The notes under the pieces are model-generated. The model was not told where the DNA came from. It did not search any database and worked only from the letters and a program-made list of their open reading frames with translations. From assembly GCA_009760855.2 (NCBI GenBank), contig WPIO01000112.1, positions 1,285,670-1,349,669 of the forward strand: a stretch of DNA of 64,000 nt, read 5' to 3'. Origin of the DNA: Cristatella mucedo. Lineage: Eukaryota > Bryozoa > Phylactolaemata > Cristatellidae. The position numbers were made by a program, and so were the translations under genes. Shown one piece after another: positions 23,736 through 34,371 of the stretch; position 1 is the first letter of the stretch; every line of letters starts with the position of its first letter.

Positions 23736-24065
23736 ACCAGTTCAATCAGTTGATCTGGCAACTGAAGAAACATAGGCATACGGAATTCATTAAAATAATT
23801 GCCAGGCTATTAGGCGATGAACAAATGTTATATTGCAGTTCTATTTACCATTTCCGACCTCATTTTATTGTTTTCCTAACAATCAGTTTTCGAGGAACCT
23901 TTAGCAGAAAAGTGCTAATAACATAAATATGGTTGGCGTGCAATTTCGCATCAATTCCTTACTCCTGTGACAGCATATGCTTCCCTTCAATGTTTTGCTC
24001 AATTTTGATCTCGATTTTCTTGATGACCTACACTGTTCGAATTACTGCTACTTCAGAAATATTTG

Positions 24066-24240
24066 TGCGCCATGATGGCCGTTTAGGTAAGGCGGTCTTT
24101 TTCACGACCTCAGCCCTGAGATCGTGGGTTGGAATCCTGAGGTGGGCGATACTTCATTGCCACTGCAAGCGGTTGTGATAGCCTGTAAGGCTCTTCTGCC
24201 GCTATACAAAAGAGGCTTTCAATACAGCTAGCATGTTATC
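24066..24240 (+). mobile_element. SINE2 copy
   Basis: Head GATGGCCGTTTAGGTAAGGCGG, box-B-like GTGGGTTGGAATCC, body AGCCTGTAAGGCTCTTCTGC and CTATACAAAAGAGGCTTTCA. It sits at the same point as the SINE at 43205, so it predates the split of module copies 2 and 3. Confidence 0.8.
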
Positions 24241-25259
24241 GACTGAAGTGCTTGCGTTGAATCGTTAAAGTTTGCTAATATTATGACTTAATATCATAAT
24301 AATTTTTCACGTATAATATTTGGTTCGATATGTAAGAACCGGTCAATATGGCAGCAAGCAATATTTGTAGGAAAGAGTTTGAGTTGATTGTGTGTGGACG
24401 AAGAATCCTTCTACTTTAAAAAGGACGCTGAGTTTTTTCATTTAGAGTTCGGCAAGACTACCTCTAGTTAAACTAACACTAATTATCACAATTCTGTCTC
24501 TGAAAAAGGCCACGCAGAGAAACGGATCTTTCGCTAGCTTCAAAAATTCCTCTCGCTAAAAGATTTACATACTGGTATAGGTAAAGACGTGAGAACGATA
24601 TGATGGATCAAAGTCAGCTCAGTTAAGTAAGATACCGCTGGCTGGAATAATTTTTGAGTCTAGCATCCTGACGCCCGAGGAGTGAACATGGATTTATAGG
24701 CGTGCAATCGGCACGACCAATGTTACGACTAACCTTCTGAGACTTTCTGCAGAACAGTTAGGTGAAGTGCAGGCTCTACGATCTTGGTGTGCCTGCCCTA
24801 AAGATGGTACCTTTCTTCTAAGCTTGCTTTAAAAACACCAGAGAATCACAGACACCATCAAATCTCACTGTTTGAGGTTTGGGAGCTTGTCTAAGGCATA
24901 TTTTTTGCTTACGAAGCGATTCATCTCAGCTGCTGAGCCACGTGTGGAAAGAAACGCTGAAATTGCGTCCGAGAGCAGTTTTCGGGTGGCCCTTTGGGGA
25001 AAACGATTGAGAGCTAAGACCGAGGATTTCACTATCGCCAGGGATGCCCGAACAAGTGATCATACTTCAGTAGTTAGTAATAAATGTGGTTACAATGTTG
25101 ATAGCTTCACCCAAGAGATATAGTCACATGTGGTTTTGCCAAATGACCTGTACACGCCAAAAGCCAATAAGTTAAGGATAGAGATATCCAACTGATTGTT
25201 CTGGTTCACCCAAGGGCACATAGAAGGGTGCGAATATTGGTGTAGCAGTACGGGTACGT

Positions 25260-25437
25260 ATAGTAATAATGCACTTAATAAAGCTCCCTCACAGAGCTCA
25301 ATCTCTTTCTAGGTGCTTTATATTTGCTCCAAAGGAAACACGATCGAATGGTGAGTGATGTCGTGCTTGATAAACAACATGAATAACAAGGTTAGGGGTG
25401 ACATGCACAGGGTAAGCATGCAAGTGTGGTTAGTACT
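25260..25437 (-). mobile_element. LINE family A 3' end fragment
   Basis: Minus strand: TAGTAATAATGCACTT terminus, stem-loop and UTR to the GCATGCAAGTGTGGTTAGT motif. Inserted in module copy 2 after the point corresponding to 19935 in copy 1. Confidence 0.8.
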
Positions 25438-25605
25438 ACAGTGTACTTGGTACTACAGTGTGGCGGTGAGCTACAACTACAGCGATTGCTAAACTACGCC
25501 TTAAGCATACGATTCGCAGCCTGCCATCTCTAACAATTAGCCACTTAACTTGGAAGTCTTTCATGAAGCTAAATCCACGGTGCACTACATCTTCTTTCCA
25601 AAAGG

Positions 25606-26335
25606 TTAAATATTTCGTACATAATTCTTGAAATTTTGGTTAAAATAAATGACGGATTGACTCGTGGTGCTTCCGAAAGAACCAAACACCAAGTCATTCT
25701 GAAGTCCCGGATCTTGAAAATTTGGCCGCCATGTAGCTTTATTGCTAGGTTCACGCTTCAATCCTTGAACAAGTATATATTCTCTGAAACCAGCGGGTTT
25801 ACCATTTTGCAAGATATCGGGTATATGAAGCTGCCCGTGCAATGGAAACTCCTTTCCTTGGCGGACGCTTTTCAAAGCGAACGTGGCTCCAAAGTGTAGA
25901 GCCACAGCCTCTACTTCATGGCGAATTTTCGTTCCTGTCAGCCCATCCCTAGTAACCCATAATAAAGTAATGAGAGTGTTCATGTTGTGACTCTGGAAAT
26001 CGTGGCTTTTAAATTGTTCTAGAATGAGTTACCAGACCAGTAATTACAATCTGCTTCCTTGACCAGTCGAAGAGCAGTAATCCTAAGTGGTTAGCGTTTG
26101 GTCGTTACATCGTATATATAGCCAAACTCCTCATACTTGTTGATGCAAAATTCTCATGAAACGGAAAGTTTCCTAGGTCCACCAAATGTTGCGCTTACTG
26201 ATATTTGCGAATGTCTGATATGTCTCGGATCAAAACTCTCGACAGTAAATGCTGGAGTCTTTAAAGTGGAGATAGAGCTTATTCATCCATCTCTGCAAGA
26301 ACAGTGCTTTTTTAATTGTTGATACTATTGCAAAC
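25606..26335 (-). pseudogene. SFDN-family gene, second type (P4)
   Basis: Minus strand: SFDPRHIRHSQISVSATFGG (about 26240-26180), EFCINKYEEFGYIYDV (about 26155-26105), a disrupted middle, then HEVEAVALHFGATFALK, QGKEFPLHGQLHIPDI, NGKPAGFREYILVQGL and a divergent C-terminus ending at 25606. FCxxxYxxxGxI aligns with FCVDLYKNVGLI of P1. The DNRR segment is not recognisable. Several stops lie between the blocks. Confidence 0.55.
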
Positions 26336-26399
26336 ATTAGCGACATGATACAGAATTACAAGCTTGTTTAACTATTTTAATGCTGATTTTCTGCGTGGA

Positions 26400-27170
26400 A
26401 TTGAGGGTCATGAGTCCACAAGGTATGCTGTCAACCCTAAGGATGTATCTCTCTGGTCTTGTTTATGTTGTTGAAAAAGACGCTAGAGTAACGATCGGCT
26501 AGAGCATAGCAATGATCGCTAGGTAGTGAGGTCACCTGAGAGTAGTTAAAGAGGTGTTCACTTTTAGAAATTAGCAGTTTTGATTGTGCATCTATGATTC
26601 AAAACGTTTTTACAGACGCTTGACAAAGCCTTTAATAGGATCGATTTGGCCGATCTACAGTTATCTGTAGGTATCCACGTTAATGGGCAGTATCCCTGTC
26701 AATGGGCAGTCAGTCCGGATTTTTTGTGTCATTTCTCAAGCTTTAGCAGTCTATACCTACCTAGATAGTTTAGGACCTGTGGTACACCGCATGCCAGCTA
26801 AGCAAGGGCCCACAGTGAGGATATTCAGAGTTGCTAAGTCCTCAAGCCGGCTACAGTTTGGTAGTTTGCATTCCACCAGTAATGACATATCTGAATGAGG
26901 ATTGACCAATTGGGGCGAAGAAGATATTCCTGATTGGAAAGCATCGACTTCGAGGGTCTTTTGGTTTTGGGTTAACACAGGTGACTTTAGATGTGGTGAA
27001 GGTGTCATGCATTAGACAGAAGGATACCTCCATGAGGTCAGATCCGCAGACTTTGGTAATTATAGTGATGATTGTGTAGGAGAAACTTTTGATTAGAGGG
27101 TGACCATTGATGTCAGTAGGGTCACGCACGTGAGGGACAAGAGATTATGAGTTCGCGAGATATTCTGGGC
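26400..27170 (-). mobile_element. LINE endonuclease/linker fragment, diverged
   Basis: Minus strand: the end of an AP-like endonuclease domain (27129-26850: DPTDINGHPLIKSF..., CGSDLMEVSFCL, corresponding to GPTHIKGHTLDQIF and LSDRMQISF in copies at 36400 and 63100), then the linker with HRCTIKTANF and sequence like the SQVSSLPSDLYDDLADAF segment at 26560-26440. There are multiple stops. Confidence 0.65.
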
Positions 27171-27576
27171 TAAAGGCGTCAGAAGTCATCAAAAAGAACT
27201 TAAAAATCACAGATAACAGAAAAGGTCTGTTTCCTGGACAGAAATGAAATGAGACCGAATAACTTTAAGGTAAAGAAGGACTTGGTAGCAGAACGGTGAT
27301 AAAGTGTCTACTACCAGCATCGGCAACTTGCAGTCGGATCAACTCCAAAGTATAAATTCAAAATACTGCTTCCTGGGGACCGCAAGTGGCTTACAATTGA
27401 ATTGTGAGCACATGTTAACGGCGAATCAATCACCATTTTCGACTGTTATATGAGTGTGAGAAAAGAGATAAACTTGGTAGGGTTGCGTCACTTATGGTCT
27501 TGTGGTCATTGATTTCAGCCGGGTCTAGGTCAAAGCGACTAGGGTTGATGCCATTTGACCGATAGCATCACTTAAA
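27171..27576. other. Unassigned spacer
   Basis: No repeat, RNA gene or coding match recognised. Confidence 0.4.
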
Positions 27577-27960
27577 TCAGGTTCTTATTGCACATTTAAC
27601 GAAATTTTTAAGGAATGGCAATAAGATTGTCCTCCAGGTTAAAGCAGGCCTGTTGATCAGCTTGTCGTTTGTTCGCACAGCAGTGAGCCGGCCGATATCC
27701 TCTGTTTGTTCCGTGGGAGCTTCAGCCTCAGAAACAACTGCCGTGGCACCAGGAGGTGCCACGAGACTAGCCTTTGGATCTGCAACCTTTTTCGGCCCGG
27801 CGAAGGTGATGTTCATTTGGTCGTTCACGATTAGGTTGCTACAAACGACAACAGCAACGATGCCATAAGCTCGACCAGTCAGTAAGCCAGCCAACCGGCG
27901 ACCAGCAATCGTGTGAAGGGCATCCATCAGGCAGACAGAGCTGTCAGGGCCACGGCCCAC
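27577..27960 (-). CDS. Unidentified ORF, possible exon
   Basis: Open for 127 codons on the minus strand with GTG rather than ATG at its start. CTGCATCCAG just upstream could be a splice acceptor. The translation is Ala/Val/Gly-rich (GRAYGIVAVVVCSNLIVND, VAPPGATAVVSEAEAPTEQ). I do not recognise a family. It lacks the periodicity of simple repeats and has no second copy in the window, so it may be single-copy coding sequence. Chance opening in locally GC-richer DNA is also possible. Confidence 0.3.
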   Translation of the reverse strand: MGRGPDSSVCLMDALHTIAGRRLAGLLTGRAYGIVAVVVCSNLIVNDQMNITFAGPKKVADPKASLVAPPGATAVVSEAEAPTEQTEDIGRLTAVRTNDKLINRPALTWRTILLPFLKNFVKCAIRT

Positions 27961-28135
27961 TGAACCTGGATGCAGCTTCCGGGGTAGGGTGACTGCTTAC
28001 CAATATTGATAAGACACTTATCGAATAGATCAAGCCTGAGCATTTAACTAAGCTGGATCGCGTATTTGCACGGAAAATAAAGCAGAGAAAACAGCAAAGC
28101 TCTGCCAAGTGGCTGAGCATCAAGCAACAGCAGTC

Positions 28136-28169
28136 GTCCAGTTGTCAGAGGGTGCTCTGACAACTGGAC
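28136..28169. repeat. Perfect 15-bp inverted repeat with 4-base loop
   Basis: GTCCAGTTGTCAGAG, loop GGTG, then its exact complement. No T-run follows, so a terminator reading is unsupported, and this is eukaryotic DNA. Confidence 0.95.
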
Positions 28170-28198
28170 CGATTTTGCGACTCCTGGCCAGTGCTTCA

Positions 28199-28273
<75 letters not shown>
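28199..28273. repeat. (AT)n microsatellite with duplicated flank
   Basis: About 37 AT units. The sequence CAGTGCTTCACGATATATA occurs on both sides (28190 and 28281). Confidence 0.95.
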
Positions 28274-28278
<5 letters not shown>

Positions 28279-28363
28279 CAGTGCTTCACGATATATACTA
28301 ATACAAAAGTTATACAACAGTTTATTGATTTTAGCAATATGTCTCTAAACTGCTTTTCGCGAT

Positions 28364-28594
28364 TTAGAAAGGTAATGTCGTATTTCTCAAGTACTTCTGC
28401 TTAATTCTTAAAAATCGAAGGAGATTCAGTTGCTTCAGTGCCAGTCTTACCCAGCTTGTGCTTTTAAAATCACACTTACAGGAGTACAATCCTCCTTCGG
28501 ATGGAGTCTGTTCCTCGTTCTCGGTGTTTGGGATCCTCATCAAACAATCTTTGGTAAATTGTTTGTAATGTTTCTTGATTACCAGTTTCTTCAT
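28364..28594 (-). pseudogene. Unidentified minus ORF, segment A
   Basis: 76-residue lysine-rich ORF (KKLVIKKHYKQF, SCKCDFKSTSW). No family recognised. It is included because it continues the coding direction of the adjacent minus-strand ORFs. Could be chance. Confidence 0.25.
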
Positions 28595-28741
28595 AATCTT
28601 TTACCTATTAGTTAACTCCAGGAGGCAATTTTTCCTTTGGGCAAATATTAAAAAATTCTACCAGCTTTGACACGAGATCTTATCGATGTGCCAGCGCTCG
28701 GATTATTGCCAATTGTTTGGCTGTGTCTTTCAGAATAACAT

Positions 28742-29145
28742 TTATAGAACTTTTGGATTTTTCGTTAGTAGCATTATTTTTCGCAGGATTTGCAATTCGG
28801 TAATTTCTATTGTGCATTTATTTACCTTAAAAGCTTCAGTGACTTTGCCAGCAGTTAGAGAAATATCAGGCGCAGCATTTAAACTTTCTAATGCCTGCGT
28901 GGTTTCAATTTGCTTAGCAAGAGCAGGTCTAGCTGTTTTCAGTTTCTCAATTATCAGGTTACTAGAGTTGTCAGTTGCTCTCTCTGGTGCTCGCCGGTCC
29001 AAATGTGCTTCAGCAGTGTCCCTCGCTGTATTTTCTGCTTGAAGCCTCTGAACTTGTAGATCATTCTGCAATTCCGCTGAGCAGCGAAGCTCCTGCAAAT
29101 CGGGCCACCTTTTCTCATAGCCAACTTCTTCTTGCACAATATCAC
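28742..29145 (-). pseudogene. Coiled-coil-like ORF, segment A
   Basis: 131 residues, rich in Glu, Leu, Ala and Gln (DLQELRCSAELQNDLQVQRL, ETTQALESLNAAPDISLTAG), consistent with a helical or coiled-coil protein. It reads in the same direction as, and lies just downstream of, the ATPase-like fragment. Function unknown. Confidence 0.35.
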
Positions 29146-29293
29146 GATATATTTCTATCCAGGCTTTTAAAAAATCCTACAGTTGAGCATCGTCCTATAT
29201 CTATTGTTACTTTTCTTTAAAAATAGTTATTAGTGGTCGGAAATCGTTGTCTACAGACCAAAACATACCCTCAGCCTGCTTTGGTCAGGTCGA

Positions 29294-29557
29294 TTAAATA
29301 GCAACCAAAATTACTTCTTGTGCAAGAATTGACACGAAATCCCAAAATTTCTTTCGATCAACGCAACCAGTGTAGCCAGCTTCTCTGATTTATTCGGTAT
29401 CAGTTGCATTCCATTTGAAAATGATTACTAAGTTAATGTTGTTTCTGATCTCTTTTATGGGAATGTGAGTAAATCCTCGGGCAAGGTATAATAGGTTTAG
29501 TATTTTGTGCCTTCCTCGTACAAAATAATCTAGAATCTTTGTTTGGTCTTAAATGAC
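29294..29557 (-). pseudogene. Packaging-ATPase-like fragment (A32/FtsK type)
   Basis: The minus-strand frame reads ILDYFVRGRHKI, LLYLARGFTHIPIKEIRNNI, NLVIIFKWNATDTE, then a stop and REAGYTGC. The string YFxRGRHxxxxxxYLxQxxxxIPxxxRxN is typical of the region after Walker B in A32-like DNA-packaging ATPases of Polintons and related viruses. Such enzymes drive genome packaging into capsids. Walker A and B are not recognisable upstream. In-frame stops lie at about 29551 and 29405. Confidence 0.5.
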
Positions 29558-29839
29558 AAGAATCGACCTATAAACTTTGCTGGACCACCAGAAATAATTG
29601 AGGAACTAATAAATGATTTTGATATTTCCGGTCTTCTCGATGGTTATTATGTTTCTAAAGTGTATTATTAAATGGAGCCAAGATTGAATTTCATGCTTAA
29701 ACGTGATCAAGTTAAGATCTATAGAGCTCCAAGCACAGAACGTTAGGTATTTGGTACGGTTGACTATGAGATGAGTAAAAAGTAAGATAGATAAGAAAAA
29801 CATAACAGAATGAGATAGAGTGAAAGCAAAAACAAAAAT

Positions 29840-30300
29840 AAGTTAACGTTTAGTTTTGTATATATTTTCTTGCTAGTAAGGTCAAGCATTCTATCAACCA
29901 AGTTCCTAGCATATTTATTAATTTTTGTGAGACCAGCTGAGATTTTATACTTTATCTTTCAAGAAATCACTAGCAAATGTTTCATTAAGGCCGAGTCCAA
30001 GCTTTGCTTTTGCTGACATAATTCGCTGCTGCAGTCTTGGCGTGATTGCAGACAAAATCGGGCTGCATATTATCTAATTAGATACGAGCAGCTGCTTTTG
30101 CCAAAGCTAAGTCCGAAAGTTTCTAGCTTATGTCCTATTAGGTTCAGGTTCGCTTGAAGTTTCTCCGTAACTGTTGTCGAGATTTAGGGCTGCCCGATCG
30201 AGATTATTGGCGTGTGTGTACCCTCCGTCGATGCTTTCGCTGAATTGTGTGAAAAGACCCGACGAAAGACATTTTGCCAGTTTTGTAAAAGGAGTCATTA
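29840..30300 (-). pseudogene. Frameshifted unidentified gene, segment A
   Basis: Coherent minus-strand segments in alternating frames: FTQFSESIDGGYTHANNLD, LQANLNLIGHKLETFGLSFG, LQQRIMSAKAKLGLGLNETF and KISAGLTKINKYARNLVDRM. The helical, Lys/Ala-rich composition would fit a small virion protein, but no family was identified. Confidence 0.35.
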
Positions 30301-30348
30301 GTGAAATATTCTTCTATTTCCCTGCTGGGAAGCATTAGTATTTAGGTA

Positions 30349-30602
30349 AACGTTTAGTGGGTCCCTGTCATTCGCCCTTCATGTGCTTATGTGTGGTGAC
30401 ACTGTGCATGTTGCCACTAACCACATTTGCATGCTGACCCTGTGCATGTCACTCCTAACCATGTCATTTATGTTGTTCATCAAGCACGTTATTAATTACC
30501 ATTCAATGGCGTTTTCCTTTGCAGCATACGTAAAGCGCCTAGATAAAGATTTTGTTGTCTGAGGGCGCTTTATCAAGGGCATTATCATTTTCATTATTAT
30601 GA
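30349..30602 (+). mobile_element. LINE family A 3' end, inserted in segment A
   Basis: Starts at AACGTTTAGTGGGTCCCTG, then the UTR (GCATGCTGACCCTGTGCATG), the stem-loop AAGCGCCTAGA...GAGGGCGCTT at 30533-30575, and a degraded ATT tail. Confidence 0.85.
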
Positions 30603-31279
30603 AGTGTTGCTCACGGCCTTCAAACATCTTAGTGGCAATCTGCTCCGGAAAGTCACCTCCTCGTGAATGATTTGCTTTGAGTTGGCTAGCACTGAATCTT
30701 AGGGTTCGACCTGAATTTGTTTATCTGTGCTTCTCAAATCATCCGTGTTAAGATATCATTACGAGGATCCTGTCAGGGCGGACCAAAGAGTCCTTAGATA
30801 GCCTTAGCAACACCGGATCTCTGCTTTCACAAGTATCAGTTTTTGGTGTTCTGAGAGACTTAAACTCACTTCTTGCTACAGTCATCTCCTTTTACAAAGT
30901 TTAATTTTTGACTTAGCACTTGAGAAAGCTATAGTATACACGCGAAAATTAAAGTTTTGGCATTCCGTGCTCGGGTGATGGAGTTATTCTAATACGAGCA
31001 ACACGCGGGTAAATTTTTCTGGAAGTTTTCTAGGCGAAGTGCTGGAGTAGGATCAGAGGCGGGTTGCATATCCAGTGATGGTTTTCGAGTAATAAGGATA
31101 GATGGATAAACTTATCAACTCATAGAATTGAGTGGCTCATTATGACTGACGAAATGCCAATTCAAGAAATCGATCAAGTCAATTGAAACTCTTCTAATAA
31201 TAGATGCTCTCATTTTCGCAACTGCTCATTCGGAGAACGGCAGAAATAGAAAGAGGCAACGTAATACAGCTGAGCTGGT

Positions 31280-31405
31280 TGGGTCCAGCGGTTAAGGGGT
31301 TCTCCCGACCAAGGTCTGGCTGAGGTCGTGGGCTCGAGCCCTGAGGCATATGCGGAGCTCTTGAATAAAGATTAAGTTCTCTTGGGGGGCTACACCAATG
31401 AATTA
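31280..31405 (+). mobile_element. SINE1 copy, tRNA-like head with LINE-like tail
   Basis: TGGTTGGGTCCAGCGGTTAAGG is the box-A region and GTCGTGGGCTCGAGCCC the box-B region (GGGCTCGAGCCC is itself palindromic). The tail GAATAAAGATTAAGTTCTCTTGGGG corresponds to the family-A LINE stem-loop. Other copies: 35645, 38618 and 55605, all reversed. Confidence 0.8.
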
Positions 31406-31639
31406 TATATACTTATATATGTCATCGGGGCTTATAGAATTAATATATTTTCTCTGCAAATCAGGGAAGTGGTGTTCTAGGATCAAAATGAAAGGGCAAA
31501 GCTACTTCCTATGTTACTTCAATACTCCAGAAGTTGCTGTGCAGGCAAGACATGGAGAGGCTATTCGTTTGCAATTGCAATAAACTCGTCTTAGTTTTCA
31601 ATACTGGATTAAAGAAGATAATAAGGTTTTTAGATGTAC

Positions 31640-32601
31640 AGATTATTAGTTCTTACAACGCTTTTTCAATTGGTCTCTAAACTTTAAAATTTCACTATGA
31701 ATTTCTTCTAGACTCACCCTCGGCATAAAGTTTCACAAGCAACATATTTCTTAATCGGAGAACTTTGTATTTCTAAAGCGGAAAGACGTTCTTCATGAGT
31801 GTTTATCAGTGGTGCTTTGGTAGTGTCTAGAGTAATATCTATTATTCATAATGAGCCCAGCTAATTTCACTGCTATGGAAACGACAGTACCTACAGCCCA
31901 AAAATTACCATGATGCTAGCAACGATAGCTGGAATCCCTGGAAGAAAGCCTCCACTCCTGACTTCAGGGAATTCCTTATTCCACGATTTCGAATCAAATA
32001 CTGCAGCGTCCCATTCTACCTGTGTGCCAAACATGTCACTTACGAACTTACTTGGATCTGCATACCAGTCAGAATTACTTCAACCAATATCTCATTAATG
32101 CACAAGCCTTCCCGACTAAAAATCATTTTTTCCAATCCCTTAATCTTTTCAAGAATTGTAGGCCGATTGACGTGACCATACTTTCTACAAGAATCATAAA
32201 AGTTTCAAGTAAACTATTCCTGTGGTGCCCGAAAGGAAACCACCAAATACTTTTTCGAAGATCCAATCACTTTTAAAGAACGTAGCACTTTCGGCAAAAT
32301 TTCAGCAATTTTATGGAAGGCTGGTTATTAAATTTTGCTGCAATTTTGGGCAAAATTTTACAACTCCCTTGGAAACTGCGTCAGCAGTGGTATTACTCCC
32401 TGAAACTACTTCTTTAGCTGTGTCAAATCCTGATTTAGCATCGTATCCTAGTTCAACAATAATTTTCTTCGACTGCTGACCCGTCGTTCTAGTCGTGGCT
32501 CTCAAATTTCTTTTAACTTTGTTCGCATACCCATTGCTTAACTTCACAAGAGTACCTTGTCCGATATCATCGAATTTCACTTTGATCCGTTTCCAACCCA
32601 T
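31640..32601 (-). pseudogene. Unidentified gene cluster, segment A
   Basis: Opens at 32601 (MGWKRIKVKFDDIGQGTLVK) with 96 codons to 32311, containing KKIIVELGYDAKSGFDTAKE. Frames change but coding-like stretches continue downstream: WDAAVFDSKSWNKEFPEV followed by a hydrophobic GFLPGIPAIVASIMVIFGL (about 32020-31890), then THEERLSALEIQSSP. The hydrophobic stretch could be a membrane segment. No family is named. A divergent promoter shared with the fibre-like gene could lie in 32602-32663. Confidence 0.4.
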
Positions 32602-32663
32602 AAATTATTTTAGTTGTAGTTTACTAAGGCTTGATCGTTTCGTCTATATAGGAGGAGCTAATT

Positions 32664-34262
32664 TCAAAGATTAATGGGATGCTGTTCTCAGACTTGGATT
32701 GCCGGTTCAACAAAATGACAGGCCTAGGAAAACCTGTCGCAGACACGGATGCAATCAATCATTCGTATGCTACTGGGCCTGACTTTGATGGGCAAGTAGT
32801 CTCAAAAGTTGTAGGATCATTTGCAATAGTTGGCCCACCAAGTGCTGCGTTGCCGAAAAAAACAATGGATTAGTGAGCTCACAATTGAACTGTGCGAACA
32901 TTAAAGGAATCTCAGGTCATTCTGCTGATGGCACTGGGTTTACAAGCCTAATTCCTTACGAAATCATAAACTACGGATTACTGAAGTCAATTGAGCATTT
33001 CTTTGCTGGCGTTTCTAAAGGAAATCTTAATCTCGGAAATAATGCAATTGCAAATGCGAAAGATTCAGGATTTGTCAGCAAGCAATATGTTGATACTGCT
33101 AAACAACAGTGCAGCTTTAAGTACCTAAAATTGAAGACTTTCTTGAGTTTGCTAGAGCTTGGTAACTGTGGCACAAAAGTTAATGGCACTGGTACAGAGT
33201 GCTCGTCTGTTAACGTTACTCCTGCACACATGCTGGTGTTTGACATCCAAGGTAACAAATTAGGATTTGCTACTCCCATTCCAACATTTATTACTGGAAC
33301 TGTTGGTAACTTTTGAATAGTTTCTAATGTAATGTGGCGCTCTGCCAAGATGGGTATGTTCCTTGAGTTAACAAGTGATAACAGTGACGGAGTTTCGGGA
33401 ACTTTAATGATGGTGATTGAAATCAATTGATCCTGCAGATACGTGATTAATACCTTTACAGCTGATAAATCTGTAATTTACGTAGAGTTTTTTGTCAGTG
33501 TAATATAGAAAGTGTCTCTCGGCTACAGAAGAAGGGGATCTGGTGTGAAGAATTGTATTCGTAAAACTGGCAATATACGTGTTGGAAACTTGAACAGGTA
33601 TGAAAACTTGACGAAACGTTTAGTTGATACTGTGGATCCTGGCGATGCAGTCCACAGAAATTAAATCTACACCTTTTGTTTTGCTAATGCTTCCAGAAGA
33701 GCTATGGCTGATTGCGATCTTGAAATGAATGGGCAGCAAGTGACATGCCTTGCTGATCCTGCTACACCAAGTGATGCCACAACAAAAGACTATGCTTATA
33801 CATGTTACCATTAACTGGTGGAGAAATTAATGGAACTGTCTCTGTAAATGGATTTATTATTGTTAGCATTCCTCGTTATTCAGATAATGATCTCTCAAAT
33901 AAAAGTTATATGGATGCCAACTTTGTTAGGAAACTGGCAGCACTATAACTGAAACCCTAGATATGCCAGGAAAGTCCGTTAAGATTTTGAGCGACCAGGT
34001 GGGCCAGATTGATGGAGTTAGACTTGGTTACTTAAATATTTTAATAGATAGAAATTTACAAATAGAAAAATTTACTTTGATAGTTCTGTTCTTAAAAGGT
34101 TTAGTAGTTTACCAGATGTTGTAGTGCCAAGGGAAATATATGTTGTTGGCACAGCCTATGCAATGCTAGGGAATGCTTTTGAAAGATTTTTTATTCCGGC
34201 TGTAATACTTATTAGTGTTGCTGATGATTCTTTCTGCACGGCTTACACGTTAGATGCGAATT
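32664..34262 (+). pseudogene. Fibre-like protein with repeated N-G-x-I ... KxYVD units
   Basis: Reading right in several frames: DLDCRFNKMTGLGKPVADTD (32700), NCANIKGISG (32885), NLGNNAIANAKDSGFVSKQY followed by VDT (33040-33097), DLEMNGQQVTCLADPATPSD with TTKDYAY (33718-33795), and LSNKSYMDANFV (33890-33920). The pattern 'L-x-MNGxxIxxLxxPxxxxDAxxKxYVD' is known from tail-fibre and adhesin-like proteins of phages and of Polinton-type elements. Frame changes at about 32871 and 33315 and several stops make it a pseudogene. Total length, about 530 codons, suits such a protein. Confidence 0.6.
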
Positions 34263-34371
34263 AAAAACTAATAGAGTTCACCTCGTGAGGTACCAGAAAA
34301 TTTATATAACGTAACGATAACAATCAAAGTACATACAAAACGAAAACGCAGAAAACCCTAGATATTAACCG

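Larger units (their letters stand above)
23100..26370. repeat. Segmental module copy 2
   Basis: Aligns with copy 1 (17560-21640) and copy 3 (40232-44115). Contains SFDN exons P3 and P4, a SINE2 at 24066 also present in copy 3, and a LINE 3' end at 25260 absent from copy 1. Confidence 0.75.
28360..34262. mobile_element. Decayed Polinton/adintovirus-like segment A
   Basis: AT-rich block whose genes point mainly left (28364-32601, minus), with one set to the right (32664-34262, plus). The assignment rests on an ATPase-like fragment and on fibre-like repeats, plus a related integrase remnant at 49 kb. A LINE tail (30349) and a SINE1 (31280) are inserted in it. No terminal inverted repeats, polymerase, protease or clear capsid gene were found. 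All genes carry stops or frame changes. Confidence 0.5.

Noticed and set aside
28100-28170. Bacterial-type terminator
   Set aside because: The hairpin has no T-run and the context is eukaryotic.
28109-28348. ORFs with Ile-Tyr repeats
   Set aside because: Translations of the (AT)n array.
30300-31140. Major capsid gene of the Polinton-like segment
   Set aside because: A few minus-strand stretches look coding, but the frame breaks too often and no capsid motif could be recognised by eye.
32311-34262. Bacterial prophage or contamination
   Set aside because: The region contains a SINE and a LINE tail shared with the rest of the window and blends into the same repeat landscape.
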